64,000 nucleotides of DNA from Platycnemis pennipes (taxonomy: Eukaryota > Arthropoda > Insecta > Odonata > Platycnemididae). The stretch spans positions 34,743,859-34,807,858 of the forward strand of contig OW121858.1 of assembly GCA_933228895.1 (NCBI GenBank). Reading direction: 5' to 3'. Positions 34,529 through 46,809 of the stretch are shown in pieces (position 1 is the stretch's first letter; the number at the start of each line of letters is the position of its first letter). A program made the translations under genes and the position numbers. The notes beneath the pieces were generated by a model that saw only the letters and a program-made list of their open reading frames with translations, was not told where the DNA came from and did no database searches.

Positions 34529-35850
34529 CAAAGCAATGAAGGACTAAAATGAAATGGTTTGTGAGTTATTTCACTTTTCCCTAGGGGAACTAATTAGTAC
34601 TCATCGTGGAAAGGGTCGACCTACATGATCCCTCAAGTACAAGTAAATTTTCTTATTTAAAGGAAGTTTTGGTTAGTTTGTAATTTTAAGCAGAATAAAG
34701 CACTCTCCTGGAGACGCAAAGCAATGAAGGACTAAAATGAAATGGTTTGTGATTTATTTTACTTTTCCCTAGGGGAACTAATTAGTAGTCATCGTGGAAA
34801 GGGTCGACCTACATGATCCCTCAAGAACAAGAAAATTTTCTTATTTAAAGGAAGTCTTTGGTATGTTTGTACTTTTAAGCAGAATTAAGCACTCTCCTGG
34901 AGACGCATAGCAATGAAGGACTAAAATGAAATGGTTTGTGAGTTATTTCACTTTTCCCTAGGGGAACTAATTAGTACTCATCGTGGAAAGGGTCGACCTA
35001 CATGATCCCTCAAGAACAAGAAAATTTTCTTATTTAAAGGAAGTCTTTGGTTAGTTTGTAATTTTAAGGAGAATTAAGCACTCTCCTGGAGACGCATAGC
35101 AAAGAAGGACTAAAATGAAATGGTTTGTGAGTTATTTCACTTTTCCCTATGGGAACTAATTAGTACTCATCGTGGAAAGGGTCGACCTACGTGATCCCTC
35201 AAGAACAAGAAAATTTTCTTATTTAAAGGAGATCTTTGCTTAGTTTGTAATTTTATGCAGAATAAAGCACTCTCCTGGAGACGCATGGCAATGAATGACT
35301 AAAATGAGATTGTTTGTGAGTTATTTCACTTTTCCCTAGGGGAACTAATTAGTACTCATCGTGGAAAGGGTCGACCTACATGATCCCTCAAGAACAAGAA
35401 AATTTTCTTAATTAAACGAAGTCTTTGGTTAGTTTGTAATTTTAAGCAGAATAAAGCACTCTCCTGGAGACACATAGCAATGAAGGACTAAAATGAAATG
35501 GTTTGTGAGTTATTTCACTTTTCCCTAGGGGAACTAATTAGTACTCATCGTGGAAAGGGTCGACCTACATGATCCCTCAAGAACAAGAAAATTTTCTTAT
35601 TTAAAGGAGATCTTTGGTTAGTTTGTAATTTTAAGCAGAATAAAGCACTCTCCTGGAGACGCCTAGCAATGAAGGACTAAAATGAAATGGTTTGTGAGTT
35701 ATTTCACTTTTCCCTAGGGGAACTAATTAGTACTCATCGTGGAAAGGGTCGACCTACATGATCCCTCAAGAGCAAGAAAATGTTCTTATTTAAAGGAAGT
35801 CTTTGGTTAGTTTGTAATTTTATGCAGAATAAAGCACTCTCCTGGTAAGG

Positions 35851-38683
35851 CATAGCAATAAAGGACTAAAATGAAATGGTTTGTGAGTTATTTCACTTTT
35901 ATCTAGGGGAACTAATTAGTACTCATCGTGGAAAGGGTCGACCTACATGATCCCTCAAGAACAAGAAAATTTTCTATTTAAAAGGAAGTCTTTGGTTAGT
36001 TTGTAATTTTAAGCAGAATTAAGCACTCTCCTGGAGACGCATAGCAATGAAGGACTAAAATAAAATGGTTTGTGAGTTATTTCACTTTTCCCTAAAGGAA
36101 CTAATTAGTACTCATCGTGGAAAGGGTCGACCTTCATGATCCCTCAAGAACAAGAAAATTTTCTTATTTAGAGGAAGTCTTTGGTTATGTTGTAATTATA
36201 AGCAGAATTAAGCACTCTCCTGGAGACGCATAGCAATGAAGGACTAAAATGAAATGATTTGTGAGTTATTTCACTTTTCCCTAAAGGAAATAATTAGTAC
36301 TCATCGTGGAAAGGGTCGACCTACATGATCCCTCAAGAACAAGAAAATTTTCTTATTTAAAGGAAGTCTTTGGTTAGTTTGTAATTTTAAGCAGAATAAT
36401 GCACTCTCCTGGAGACGCATAGCAATGAAGGACTAAAATGAATTGGTTTGTGAGTTATTTCACTTTTCCCAAGTGGAACTAATTAGTACTCATCGTGGAA
36501 AGGGTCGACCTACATGATCCCTCAAGAACAAGAAAATTTTCTTATTTATAGGGAGTCTTTGGTTGGCTTGTAATTTTAAGCAGAATTAAGCACTCTCCTG
36601 GAGACGCATAGCAATGAAGGACTAAAATGATGTGGTTTGTAGGTTATTTCACTTTTCCCTAGGGGAACTAATTAGTACTCATCGTGCAAAGGGTCGACCT
36701 ACATGATCCCTCAAGAACAAGAAAATGTTCTTATTTAAAGAAAGTCTTTGGTTAGCTTGTAATTTAAGATAGATTAAAGCACTCTCCTGGACACGCAAAG
36801 CAATGAAGGACAAAAATGAAATGGTTTGTGAGTTATTTCACTTTTCCCTAAAGGAACTAATAAGTACTCATCGTGGAAAGGGTCGACCTACATGATCCCA
36901 TAAGAACATGAAAATTTTCTTATTTAAAGGGAGTCTTTGGTTAGTTTGTAATTTTAAGCAGAATTAAGCACTCTCCTGGAGACGCATAGCAATGAAGGAC
37001 TAAAATGAATTGGTTTGTGAGTTATTTCACTTTTCCCTAGGGGAACTAATTAGTACTTAACGTGGAAAGGGTCGACCTACATGATCCCTCAAGAACAAGA
37101 AAATTTTCTTATTTAAAGGAAGTCTTTGTTTAGTTTATAATTTTAAGCAGAATAAAGCACTCTCCTGGAGACGCAAAGCAATGATGGACTAAAATGAAAT
37201 CGTTTGTGAGTTATTTCACTTTTCCTCAGGGGAACTAATTAGTATTCATCGTGGAAATGGTCGACCTACATGATCCCTCAAGAACAAGTAAATTTTCTTA
37301 TTTAAAGGAAGTTTTGGTTAGTTTGTAATTTTAAGCAGAAGAAAGCACTCTCCTGGAGACGCAAAGCAATGAAGGACTAAAATGAAATGGTTTGTGAGTT
37401 ATTTCACTTTTCCCTAGGGGAACTAATTAGTAGTCATCGTGGAAAGGGTGGACCAACATAATTTCTCAAGAACAAGAAAATTTTCTTATTAAAAGGAAGT
37501 CTTTGGTTAGTTTGTAATTTTAAGCAGAATTAGGCACTCTCCTGGAGACGCATAGCAATGAAGGACTAAAATGAAATGGTTTGTGAGTTATATCACTTTT
37601 CCCTAGGGGAACTAATTAGTACTCATCGTTGAAAGGGTCTAACTAAATGATCCCTCAAGAACAAGAAAATTTTCTTATTTAAAGGAAGTCTTTGGTTAGT
37701 TTGTAATATTAAGCAGAATAAAGCACTCTCCTGGAGACGCATAGCAATGAAGGACTAAAATGAAATGGTTTGTGAGTTATTTCACTTTTCCCTAGGGGAA
37801 CTAATTAGTTCTCATCGTGTAAAGGGTCGAACTACATGATCCCTCAAGAACAAGAAAATTTTCTTATTTAAAGGAGATCTTTGGTTAGTTTGTAATTTTA
37901 AGCAGAATAAAGCACTCTCCTGGAGACGCATAGCAATGAAGGACTAAAATGAAATGGTTTGTGAGTTACTTCACTTTTCCCTAGGGGACCTAATTTGTAC
38001 TCATCGTGGAAAGGGTCGACCTACATGATCCCTCAAGAACAACAAAATTTAATTATTACAGGAAGTCTTTGGTTAGGTTGTAATTTTAAGCAGAGTAAAG
38101 CACTCTCCTGGAGACGCATAGCAATGAAGGACTAAAATGAAATGGTTTGTGTGTTATTTCACTTTTTCCTGGCAGAACTAATTAGTACTCATCGTGGAAA
38201 GGGTCGACCTACATGATCCCTCAAGAACAGGAAAATTTTATTATTTAAAGGAAGTCTTTGGTTAGTTTGTAATTTTAAGCATAATTAAGCACTCTCTTGT
38301 AGACCCATAGCAATGAAGGACTAAAATGAAATAGTTTTTTAGTTATTTCACTTTTCCCTAGGTGAACTAATTAGTACTCATCGTGGAAACGGTCGACCTA
38401 CATGATCCCTCAAGAACAAGAAAATTTTCTTATTTAAAGGAAGTCTTTGGTTAGTTTGTAATTTTAAGCAGAATAATGCACACTCTTGGAGACGCATAGC
38501 AATGAAGGACTAAAATGAAATGGTTTGTGAGTTATTTCACTTTTTCCTAGAGGAACTAATAAGTACTCATCGTGGAAAGGGTCGACCTACATGCTCCCTG
38601 AAGAACAAGAAAATTTTCTTATTTAAAGGAAGTCCTTGGTTTGTTTGTAATTTTAAGCAGAATTAAGCACTCTCCTGGAGACG
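35851..38683 (+). repeat. Long-range partner of 1,890-4,721
   Basis: Starting with V11, the order is V11, V12, one extra ccctaaagg monomer, V13, V14, V15, V16, a V17/V18 chimera, V19, V20, V21, V22, V23, V24, V25. This is the reference order 34 kb upstream with one gain and one loss. V11 copies are 33,961 bp apart, V14 copies 34,150 and V22 copies 33,962. Confidence 0.88.
37174..37361 (+). repeat. Chimeric V17/V18 monomer
   Basis: The head is V17 (caaagc, atgaaatcg, cctcagggg, gaaatggt). The tail is V18-like (gcagaagaaagc with a caaagc junction). It replaces two monomers of the reference series, explaining the one-monomer loss relative to 3,024-3,399. Confidence 0.8.
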
Positions 38684-38873
38684 CATAGCAATGAAGGACT
38701 AAAATGAATAGGTTTGTGAGTTATTTCACTTTTCCCCCATGGGAACTATTTAGTACTCATCGTGGAAACGGTCGACCTACATGATCCCTCAATAATAAGA
38801 AAATTTTCTTATTTTAAGGAAGTCTTTGGTTAGATTGTAATTTTAAGCAGAATTAAGCACTCTCCTGGAGACG

Positions 38874-39062
38874 CAAAGCAATGAAGGAATAAAATGAAAT
38901 GGTTTGTGAGTTATTTCACTTTTCCCTAGAGGAACTAATTAGTACTCATCGTGGAAAGGGTCGACCTACATGATCCCTCAAGAACAAGAAAATTTTCTTT
39001 TTTAAAGGAAGTCTTTGGTTAGTTTGTAATTTTAAGCAGAATTAAGCACTCTCCTGGAGACG
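38874..39062 (+). repeat. V35 monomer (first copy)
   Basis: Markers are the caaagc junction, gaaggaataaaatg, ccctagagg and ttttcttttttaaagg. It follows V34 in all blocks from here on, with copies near 40.95, 44.35 and 50.96 kb. Confidence 0.85.
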
Positions 39063-39250
39063 CATAGCAATGAAGGACTGAAATGAAATGGTTTGTGAGT
39101 TATTTCACTTTTCCCTAGGGGAAATAATTAGTACTCATCGTGGAATGGGTCGACCTACATGATCCTTCAAGAACAAGAAAATTTTCTTATTAAAAGGAAG
39201 TATTTGGTTAGTTTGTAATTTTAAGCAGAATAATGCACACTCTTGGGACG
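39063..39250 (+). repeat. V36 monomer (first copy)
   Basis: Markers are aaggactgaaatg, ggggaaataatt, gaatgggt, gatccttcaag, cttattaaaaggaagtattt and a V1-like tail aataatgcacactcttggga. It takes the place of V1 before the V2-type monomer in the 39-52 kb blocks, and looks like a V27-type or pre-V1 monomer joined to a V1 tail. Confidence 0.82.
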
Positions 39251-39818
39251 CATAGCAATGAAGGACTAAAATGAAATGGTTTGTGAGTTATTTCACTTTT
39301 TGCTAGAGGAACTAATTAGTACTCATCGTGGAAAGGGTCGACCTACATGATCCGTCAAGAACAAGAAAAATTTCTTATTTAAAGTGAGTCTTTGGTTGGC
39401 TTGTAATTTTAAGCAGAATAGAGCACTCTCCTGAATACGCATAGCAATGAAGGACTAAAATGAAATGGTTTGTGAGTTATTTCACTTTTCTATAAGGGAA
39501 CTAATTAGTACTCATCGTGGAAAGGGTCGACCTACATGATCCCTCAAGAACAAGAAAATTTTCTTTTTTAAAGGAAGTCTTTGGTTAGTTTGTAATTTTA
39601 AGCAGAATTAAGCACTCTCCTGGAGACGCATAGCAATGAAGGACAAAAATGAAATGGTTTGTGAGTTATTTCACTTTTCCCGCAGGGGAACTAAATAGTA
39701 CTCATCGTGGAAAGGGTCGATCTACATGATCCCTCAAGAATAAGAAATTTTTCTTATTTAAAGGAAGTCTTTGGTTAGTTTGTAATTTTAAGCAGAATTA
39801 AGCACTCTCCTGGAGACG

Positions 39819-40007
39819 CATATCAATGAAGGACTAAAATGAAATGGTTAGTGAGTTATTTCACTTTTCCCTAAGGGAACTAATTAGTTCTCATCGTGTA
39901 AAGGGTCGAACTACATGATCCCTCAAGAACAAGAAAATTTTCTTATTTAAAGGAGATCTTTGGTTAGTTTGTAATTTTAAGCAGAATAAAGCACTCTCCT
40001 GGAGACG
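39819..40007 (+). repeat. Chimeric V37/V21 junction monomer
   Basis: It begins catatcaatg, the private start of V37, and continues with agttctcatcgtgtaaag, gtcgaac and aaaggagatc of V21. It lies exactly 2,079 bp after the V21 at 37,740 and 2,079 bp before the V37 at 41,898, so it is the junction of the 11-monomer duplication. Confidence 0.9.
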
Positions 40008-41897
40008 CATAGCAATGAAGGACTAAAATGAAATGGTTTGTGAGTTACTTCACTTTTCCCTAGGGGACCTAATTTGTACTCATCGTGGAAAGGGTCGACC
40101 TACATGATCCCTCAAGAACAACAAAATTTAATTATTACAGGAAGTCTTTGGTTAGGTTGTAATTTTAAGCAGAGTAAAGCACTCTCCTGGAGACGCATAG
40201 CAATGAAGGACTAAAATGAAATGGTTTGTGTGTTATTTCACTTTTTCCTGGCAGAACTAATTAGTACTCATCGTGGAAAGGGTCGACCTACATGATCCCT
40301 CAAGAACAGGAAAATTTTATTATTTAAAGGAAGTCTTTGGTTAGTTTGTAATTTTAAGCATAATTAAGCACTCTCTTGTAGACCCATAGCAATGAAGGAC
40401 TAAAATGAAATAGTTTTTTAGTTATTTCACTTTTCCCTAGGTGAACTAATTAGTACTCATCGTGGAAACGGTCGACCTACATGATCCCTCAAGAACAAGA
40501 AAATTTTCTTATTTAAAGGAAGTCTTTGGTTAGTTTGTAATTTTAAGCAGAATAATGCACACTCTTGGAGACGCATAGCAATGAAGGACTAAAATGAAAT
40601 GGTTTGTGAGTTATTTCACTTTTTCCTAGAGGAACTAATAAGTACTCATCGTGGAAAGGGTCGACCTACATGCTCCCTGAAGAACAAGAAAATTTTCTTT
40701 TTTAAAGGAAGTCCTTGGTTTGTTTGTAATTTTAAGCAGAATTAAGCACTCTCCTGGAGACGCATAGCAATGAAGGACTAAAATGAATAGGTTTGTGAGT
40801 TATTTCACTTTTCCCCCATGGGAACTATTTAGTACTCATCGTGGAAACGGTCGACCTACATGATCCCTCAATAATAAGAAAATTTTCTTATTTTAAGGAA
40901 GTCTTTGGTTAGATTGTAATTTTAAGCAGAATTAAGCACTCTCCTGGAGACGCAAAGCAATGAAGGAATAAAATGAAATGGTTTGTGAGTTATTTCACTT
41001 TTCCCTAGAGGAACTAATTAGTACTCATCGTGGAAAGGGTCGACCTACATGATCCCTCAAGAACAAGAAAATTTTCTTTTTTAAAGGAAGTCTTTGGTTA
41101 GTTTGTAATTTTAAGCAGAATTAAGCACTCTCCTGGAGACGCATAGCAATGAAGGACTGAAATGAAATGGTTTGTGAGTTATTTCACTTTTCCCTAGGGG
41201 AAATAATTAGTACTCATCGTGGAATGGGTCGACCTACATGATCCTTCAAGAACAAGAAAATTTTCTTATTAAAAGGAAGTATTTGGTTAGTTTGTAATTT
41301 TAAGCAGAATAATGCACACTCTTGGGACGCATAGCAATGAAGGACTAAAATGAAATGGTTTGTGAGTTATTTCACTTTTTGCTAGAGGAACTAATTAGTA
41401 CTCATCGTGGAAAGGGTCGACCTACATGATCCGTCAAGAACAAGAAAAATTTCTTATTTAAAGTGAGTCTTTGGTTGGCTTGTAATTTTAAGCAGAATAG
41501 AGCACTCTCCTGAAGACGCATAGCAATGAAGGACTAAAATGAAATGGTTTGTGAGTTATTTCACTTTTCTATAAGGGAACTAATTAGTACTCATCGTGGA
41601 AAGGGTCGACCTACATGATCCCTCAAGAACAAGAAAATTTTCTTTTTTAAAGGAAGTCTTTGGTTAGTTTGTAATTTTAAGCAGAATTAAGCACTCTCCT
41701 GGAGACGCATAGCAATGAAGGACAAAAATGAAATGGTTTGTGAGTTATTTCACTTTTCCCGCAGGGGAACTAAATAGTACTCATCGTGGAAAGGGTCGAT
41801 CTACATGATCCCTCAAGAATAAGAAATTTTTCTTATTTAAAGGAAGTCTTTGGTTAGTTTGTAATTTTAAGCAGAATTAAGCACTCTCCTGGAGACG
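39819..41897 (+). repeat. 11-monomer unit, copy B (2,079 bp)
   Basis: A near-identical second copy of 37,740-39,818. Differences I noticed include aattttctttttt in V25 (near 40,695), where copy A has aattttcttattt, and ctgaagacg against ctgaatacg near 41,512. Few other changes were seen. Confidence 0.92.
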
Positions 41898-42085
41898 CAT
41901 ATCAATGAAGGACTAAAATGAAATGGTTTGTGAGTTATTTCACTTTTCCTCTGGGGAACTAATTAGTATTCATCGTGGAAATGGTCGAATTACATGATCC
42001 CTCAAGAACAAGTAAATTTTCTTATTTAAAGGAAGTTTTGGTTAGTTTGTAATTTTAAGCCGAATAATGCACTCTCACGGAGACG
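41898..42085 (+). repeat. V37 monomer (first full copy)
   Basis: A derived V5 with start catatcaatg, pocket cctctgggg and gaaatggtcgaattac; the rest is V5 (caagtaaa, ccgaataatgc, tcacgg). It is amplified around 47.7-49.1 kb, in one instance (48,508) with the ordinary catagc start. Confidence 0.88.
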
Positions 42086-42274
42086 CATAGCAATGAAGGA
42101 CTAAAATGAAATGGTTTGTGAGTTATTTCACTTTTCCCTAGGGGAACTAATTAGTATTCATCGTGAAAAGGGTCGACCTACATGATCCCTCAAGAACAAG
42201 AAAATTTTCTTATTTAAAGGAAGTCTTTGGTTAGTTTGTAATTTTAAGCAGAATTAAGCACTCTCCTGGAGACG

Positions 42275-42463
42275 CATAGCAATGAAGGACTAAAATGAAA
42301 TGGTTTGTGAGTTATTTCACTTTTCCCGCAGGGGAACTAAATAGTACTCATCGTGGAAATGGTCGACCTACATGATCCCTCAAGAACAAGTAAATTTTCT
42401 TATTTAAAGGAAGTTTTGGTTAGTTTGTAATTTTAAGCCGAATAATGCACTCTCACGGAGACG
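42275..42463 (+). repeat. V4/V5 chimeric monomer, founder of the 13-mer blocks
   Basis: The left half is V4 (cccgcagggg, aactaaatag) and the right half V5 (gaaatggtcgacc, caagtaaa, gaagttttgg, ccgaataatgc, tcacgg). A V4-V5 pair has collapsed into one monomer. The same chimera recurs at 45,676, 52,285, 54,740, 56,063 and 58,518 and is the first monomer of each 13-monomer block as defined here. Confidence 0.9.
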
Positions 42464-42652
42464 CATAGCAATGAAGGACTAAAATGAAATGGTTTGTGAG
42501 TTATTTCACTTTTCCCTAGGGGAACTAATTAGTACTCATCGTGAAAGGGGTCGACCTACATGATCCCTCAAGAACAAGAAAATTTTCTTATTTAAAGGAA
42601 GTCTTTGGTTAGTTTGTAATTTTAAGCAGAATAAAGCACTCTCCTGGAGACG
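42464..42652 (+). repeat. V38 monomer (first copy)
   Basis: The marker is catcgtgaaaggggtcgacc with an otherwise consensus body and aataaagc tail. It follows the V4/V5 chimera in each 13-monomer block. Confidence 0.85.
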
Positions 42653-42841
42653 CATAGCAATGAAGGACTAAAATGAAATGGTTTGTGAGTTATTTCACTT
42701 TTCCCTAAGGAAACTAATTAGTACTCATCGTGGAAAGGGTCGACCTACATGATCCCTCAAGAACAAGAAAATGTTCTTATTTAAAGGAAGTCTTTGGTTA
42801 GTTTGTAATTTTATGCAGAATAAAGCACTCTCCTGGTAACG

Positions 42842-43030
42842 CATAGCAATGAAGGACTAAAATGAAATGGTTTGTGAGTTATTTCACTTTTCCCTAGGGG
42901 AACTAATTAGTACTCATCGCGGAAAGGGTCGACCTACATGATCCCTCAAGAACAAGAAAATTTTCTATTTTAAAGGAAGCCTTTGATTAGTTTGTAATTT
43001 TAAGCAGAATTAAGCACTCTCCTGGAGACG
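42842..43030 (+). repeat. V39 monomer (first copy)
   Basis: A derived V11 with ttttctattttaaaggaaga or aagc followed by ctttgattag. Starts at 42,842, 46,243, 49,451, 52,852, 55,307, 56,630 and 59,085 give spacings 3,401, 3,208, 3,401, 2,455, 1,323 and 2,455. These display the whole nested structure of the right half. Confidence 0.92.
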
Positions 43031-43219
43031 CATAGCAATGAAGGACTAAAATGAAATGGTTTGTGAGTTATTTCACTTTTCCCTAAAGGAACTAATTAGT
43101 ACTCATCGTGGAAAGGGTCGACCTTCATGATCCCTCAAGAACAAGAAAATTTTCTTATTTAGAGGAAGTCTTTGGTTATGTTGTAATTTTAAGCAGAATT
43201 AAGCACTCTCCTGGAGACG

Positions 43220-43408
43220 CATAGCAATGAAGGACTAAAATGAAATGGTTTGTGAGTTATTTCACTTTTCCCTAAAGGAACTAATTAGTACTCATCGTGG
43301 AAAGGGTCGACCTACATGATCCCTCAAGAACAAGAAAATTTTCTTATTTAAAGGAGATCTTTGGTTAGTTTGTAATTTTAAGCAGAATAAAGCACTCTCC
43401 TGGAGACG
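43220..43408 (+). repeat. Chimeric junction monomer, ccctaaagg type/V21
   Basis: The left half is of the ccctaaagg class that follows V12; the right half is V21-like (aaaggagatc, aataaagc) and leads into V22. It lies 3,401 bp after the V37/V21 chimera at 39,819 and is the join between the first two 18-monomer units. The same chimera recurs at 49,829. Confidence 0.85.
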
Positions 43409-46400
43409 CATAGCAATGAAGGACTAAAATGAAATGGTTTGTGAGTTACTTCACTTTTCCCTAGGGGACCTAATTTGTACTCATCGTGGAAAGGGTCGAC
43501 CTACATGATCCCTCAAGAACAACAAAATTTAATTATTACAGGAAGTCTTTGGTTAGTTTGTAATTTTAAGCAGAGTAAAGCACTCTCCTGGAGACGCATA
43601 GCAATGAAGGACTAAAATGAAATGGTTTGTGTGTTATTTCACTTTTTCCTGGCAGAACTAATTAGTACTCATCGTGGAAAGGGTCGACCTACATGATCCC
43701 TCAAGAACAGGAAAATTTTATTATTTAAAGGAAGTCTTTGATTAGTTTGTAATTTTAAGCATAATTAAGCACTCTCTTGTAGACCCATAGCAATGAAGGA
43801 CTAAAATGAAATAGTTTTTTAGTTATTTCACTTTTCCCTAGGTGAACTAATTAGTACTCATCGTGGAAAGGGTCGACCTACATGATCCCTCAAGAACAAG
43901 AAAATTTTCTTATTTAAAGGAAGTCTTTGGTTAGTTTGTAATTTTAAGCAGAATAATGCACACTCTTGGAGACGCATAGCAATGAAGGACTAAAATGAAA
44001 TGGTTTGTGAGTTATTTCACTTTTTCCTAGAGGAACTAATAAGTACTCATCGTGGAAAGGGTCGACCTACATGCTCCCTGAAGAACAAGAAAATTTTCTT
44101 ATTTAAAGGAAGTCCTTGGTTTGTTTGTAATTTTAAGCAGAATTAAGCACTCTCCTGGAGACGCATAGCAATGAAGGACTAAAATGAATAGGTTGGTGAG
44201 TTATTTCACTTTTCCCCCATGGGAACTATTTAGTACTCATCGTGGAAAGGGTCGACCTACATGATCCCTCAAGAATAAGAAAATTTTCTTATTTTAAGGA
44301 AGTCTTTGGTTAGATTGTAATTTTAAGCAGAATTAAGCACTCTCCTGGAGACGCAAAGCAATGAAGGAATAAAATGAAATGGTTTGTGAGTTATTTCACT
44401 TTTCCCTAGAGGAACTAATAAGTACTCATCGTGGAAAGGGTCGACCTACATGATCCCTCAAGAACAAGAAAATTTTCTTTTTTAAAGGAAGTCTTTGGTT
44501 AGTTTGTAATTTTAAGCAGAATTAAGCACTCTCCTGGAGACGCATAGCAATGAAGGACTGAAATGAAATGGTTTGTGAGTTATTTCACTTTTCCCTAGGG
44601 GAAATAATTAGTACTCATCGTGGAATGGGTCGACCTACATGATCCTTCAAGAACAAGAAAATTTTCTTATTAAAAGGAAGTATTTGGTTAGTTTGTAATT
44701 TTAAGCAGAATAATGCACACTCTTGGGACGCATAGCAATGAAGGACTAAAATGAAATGGTTTGTGAGTTATTTCACTTTTTGCTAGAGGAACTAATTAGT
44801 ACTCATCGTGGAAAGGGTCGACCTACATGATCCGTCAAGAACAAGAAAAATTTCTTATTTAAAGTGAGTCTTTGGTTGGCTTGTAATTTTAAGCAGAATT
44901 AAGCACTCTCCTGAAGACGCATAGCAATGAAGGACTAAAATGAAATGGTTTGTGAGTTATTTCACTTTTCTATAAGGGAACTAATTAGTACTCATCGTGG
45001 AAAGGGTCGACCTACATGATCCCTCAAGAACAAGAAAATTTTCTTTTTTAAAGGAAGTCTTTGGTTAGTTTGTAATTTTAAGCAGAATTAAGCACTCTCC
45101 TGGAGACGCATAGCAATGAAGGACAAAAATGAAATGGTTTGTGAGTTATTTCACTTTTCCCGCAGGGGAACTAAATAGTACTCATCGTGGAAAGGGTCGA
45201 TCTACATGATCCCTCAAGAATAAGAAAATTTTCTTATTTAAAGGAAGTCTTTGGTTAGTTTGTAATTTTAAGCAGAATTATGCACTCTCCTGGAGACGCA
45301 TATCAATGAAGGACTAAAATGAAATGGTTTGTGAGTTATTTCACTTTTCCTCTGGGGAACTAATTAGTATTCATCGTGGAAATGGTCGAATTACATGATC
45401 CCTCAAGAACAAGTAAATTTTCTTATTTAAAGGAAGTTTTGGTTAGTTTGTAATTTTAAGCCGAATAATGCACTCTCACGGAGACGCATAGCAATGAAGG
45501 ACTAAAATGAAATGGTTTGTGAGTTATTTCACTTTTCCCTAGGGGAACTAATTAGTACTCATCGTGAAAAGGGTCGACCTACATGATCCCTCAAGAACAA
45601 GAAAATTTTCTTATTTAAAGGAAGTCTTTGGTTAGTTTGTAATTTTAAGCAGAATTAAGCACTCTCCTGGAGACGCATAGCAATGAAGGACTAAAATGAA
45701 ATGGTTTGTGAGTTATTTCACTTTTCCCGCAGGGGAACTAAATAGTACTCATCGTGGAAATGGTCGACCTACAGGATCCCTCAAGAACAAGTAAATTTTC
45801 TTATTTAAAGGAAGTTTTGGTTAGTTTGTAATTTTAAGCCGAATAATGCACTCTCACGGAGACGCATAGCAATGAAGGACTAAAATGAAATGGTTTGTGA
45901 GTTATTTCACTTTTCCCTAGGGGAACTAATTAGTACTCATCGTGAAAGGGGTCGACCTACATGATCCCTCAAGAACAAGAAAATTTTCTTATTTAAAGGA
46001 AGTCTTTGGTTAGTTTGTAATTTTAAGCAGAATAAAGCACTCTCCTGGAGACGCATAGCAATGAAGGACTAAAATGAAATGGTTTGTGAGTTATTTCACT
46101 TTTCCCTAAGGGAACTAATTAGTACTCATCGTGGAAAGGGTCGACCTACATGATCCCTCAAGAACAAGAAAATGTTCTTATTTAAAGGAAGTCTTTGGTT
46201 AGTTTGTAATTTTATGCAGAATAAAGCACTCTCCTGGTAACGCATAGCAATGAAGGACTAAAATGAAATGGTTTGTGAGTTATTTCACTTTTCCCTAGGG
46301 GAACTAATTAGTACTCATCATGGAAAGGGTCGACCTACATGATCCCTCAAGAACAAGAAAATTTTCTATTTTAAAGGAAGACTTTGATTAGTTTGTAATT

Positions 46401-46809
46401 TTAAGCAGAATTAAGCACTCTCCTGGAGACGCATAGCAATGAAGGACTAAAATGAAATGGTTTGTGAGTTATTTCACTTTTCCCTAAGGGAACTAATTAG
46501 TACTCATCGTGGAAAGGGTCGACCTTCATGATCCCTCAAGAACAAGAAAATTTTCTTATTTAGAGGAAGTCTTTGGTTATGTTGTAATTTTAAGCAGAAT
46601 TAAGCACTCTCCTGGAGACGCATAGCAATGAAGGACTAAAATGAAATGGTTTGTGAGTTATTTCACTTTTCCCTAAAGGAACTAATTAGTACTCATCGTG
46701 GAAAGGGTCGACCTACATGATCCCTCAAGAACAAGAAAATTTTCTTATATAAAGGAAGTCTTTGGTTTGTTTGTAATTTTAAGCAGAATTAAGCACTCTC
46801 CTGGAGACG
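43409..46809 (+). repeat. 18-monomer unit, copy 2 (3,401 bp)
   Basis: Same order as copy 1 from V22 to V12, but it ends in an ordinary ccctaaagg monomer (with tatataaagg) instead of the V21 chimera and continues into new monomers (gaaggggtcg; aattgg with gtgcaaag; gacaaaaatg). Confidence 0.91.

Larger units (their letters stand above)
32071..35850 (+). repeat. 20-monomer unit, copy B (3,780 bp)
   Basis: It repeats copy A in order: V8, V26, V27, V1, V2, V3, V4, V5, then V29 to V33 and V10. It shares private markers with copy A, such as atgaactggtttg, aaaatgttc after it, and catagcaaagaagg. Inside it, three monomers (33,582-34,149) differ in type from copy A although the total length is unchanged. 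Confidence 0.92.
37740..39818 (+). repeat. 11-monomer unit, copy A (2,079 bp)
   Basis: Order: V21, V22, V23, V24, V25, V34, V35, V36, V2-derived, V3-derived, V4-derived. Private markers include agttctcatcgtgtaaag, ggttaggttg after V22, and ctcaataataag in V34. All recur 2,079 bp downstream. Confidence 0.93.
40008..43408 (+). repeat. 18-monomer unit, copy 1 (3,401 bp)
   Basis: It runs from V22 through V37, V38, V10-like, V39 and V12 to a final ccctaaagg monomer. V22 starts (40,008 and 43,409) and V39 starts (42,842 and 46,243) are both 3,401 bp apart. Its last monomer (43,220) has a V21 right half. Confidence 0.92.

Noticed and set aside
43031..43408. CCCTAAA words in ccctaaagg monomers as interstitial telomere repeats
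   Set aside because: Each is a single unit inside a satellite monomer with no tandem telomeric run.
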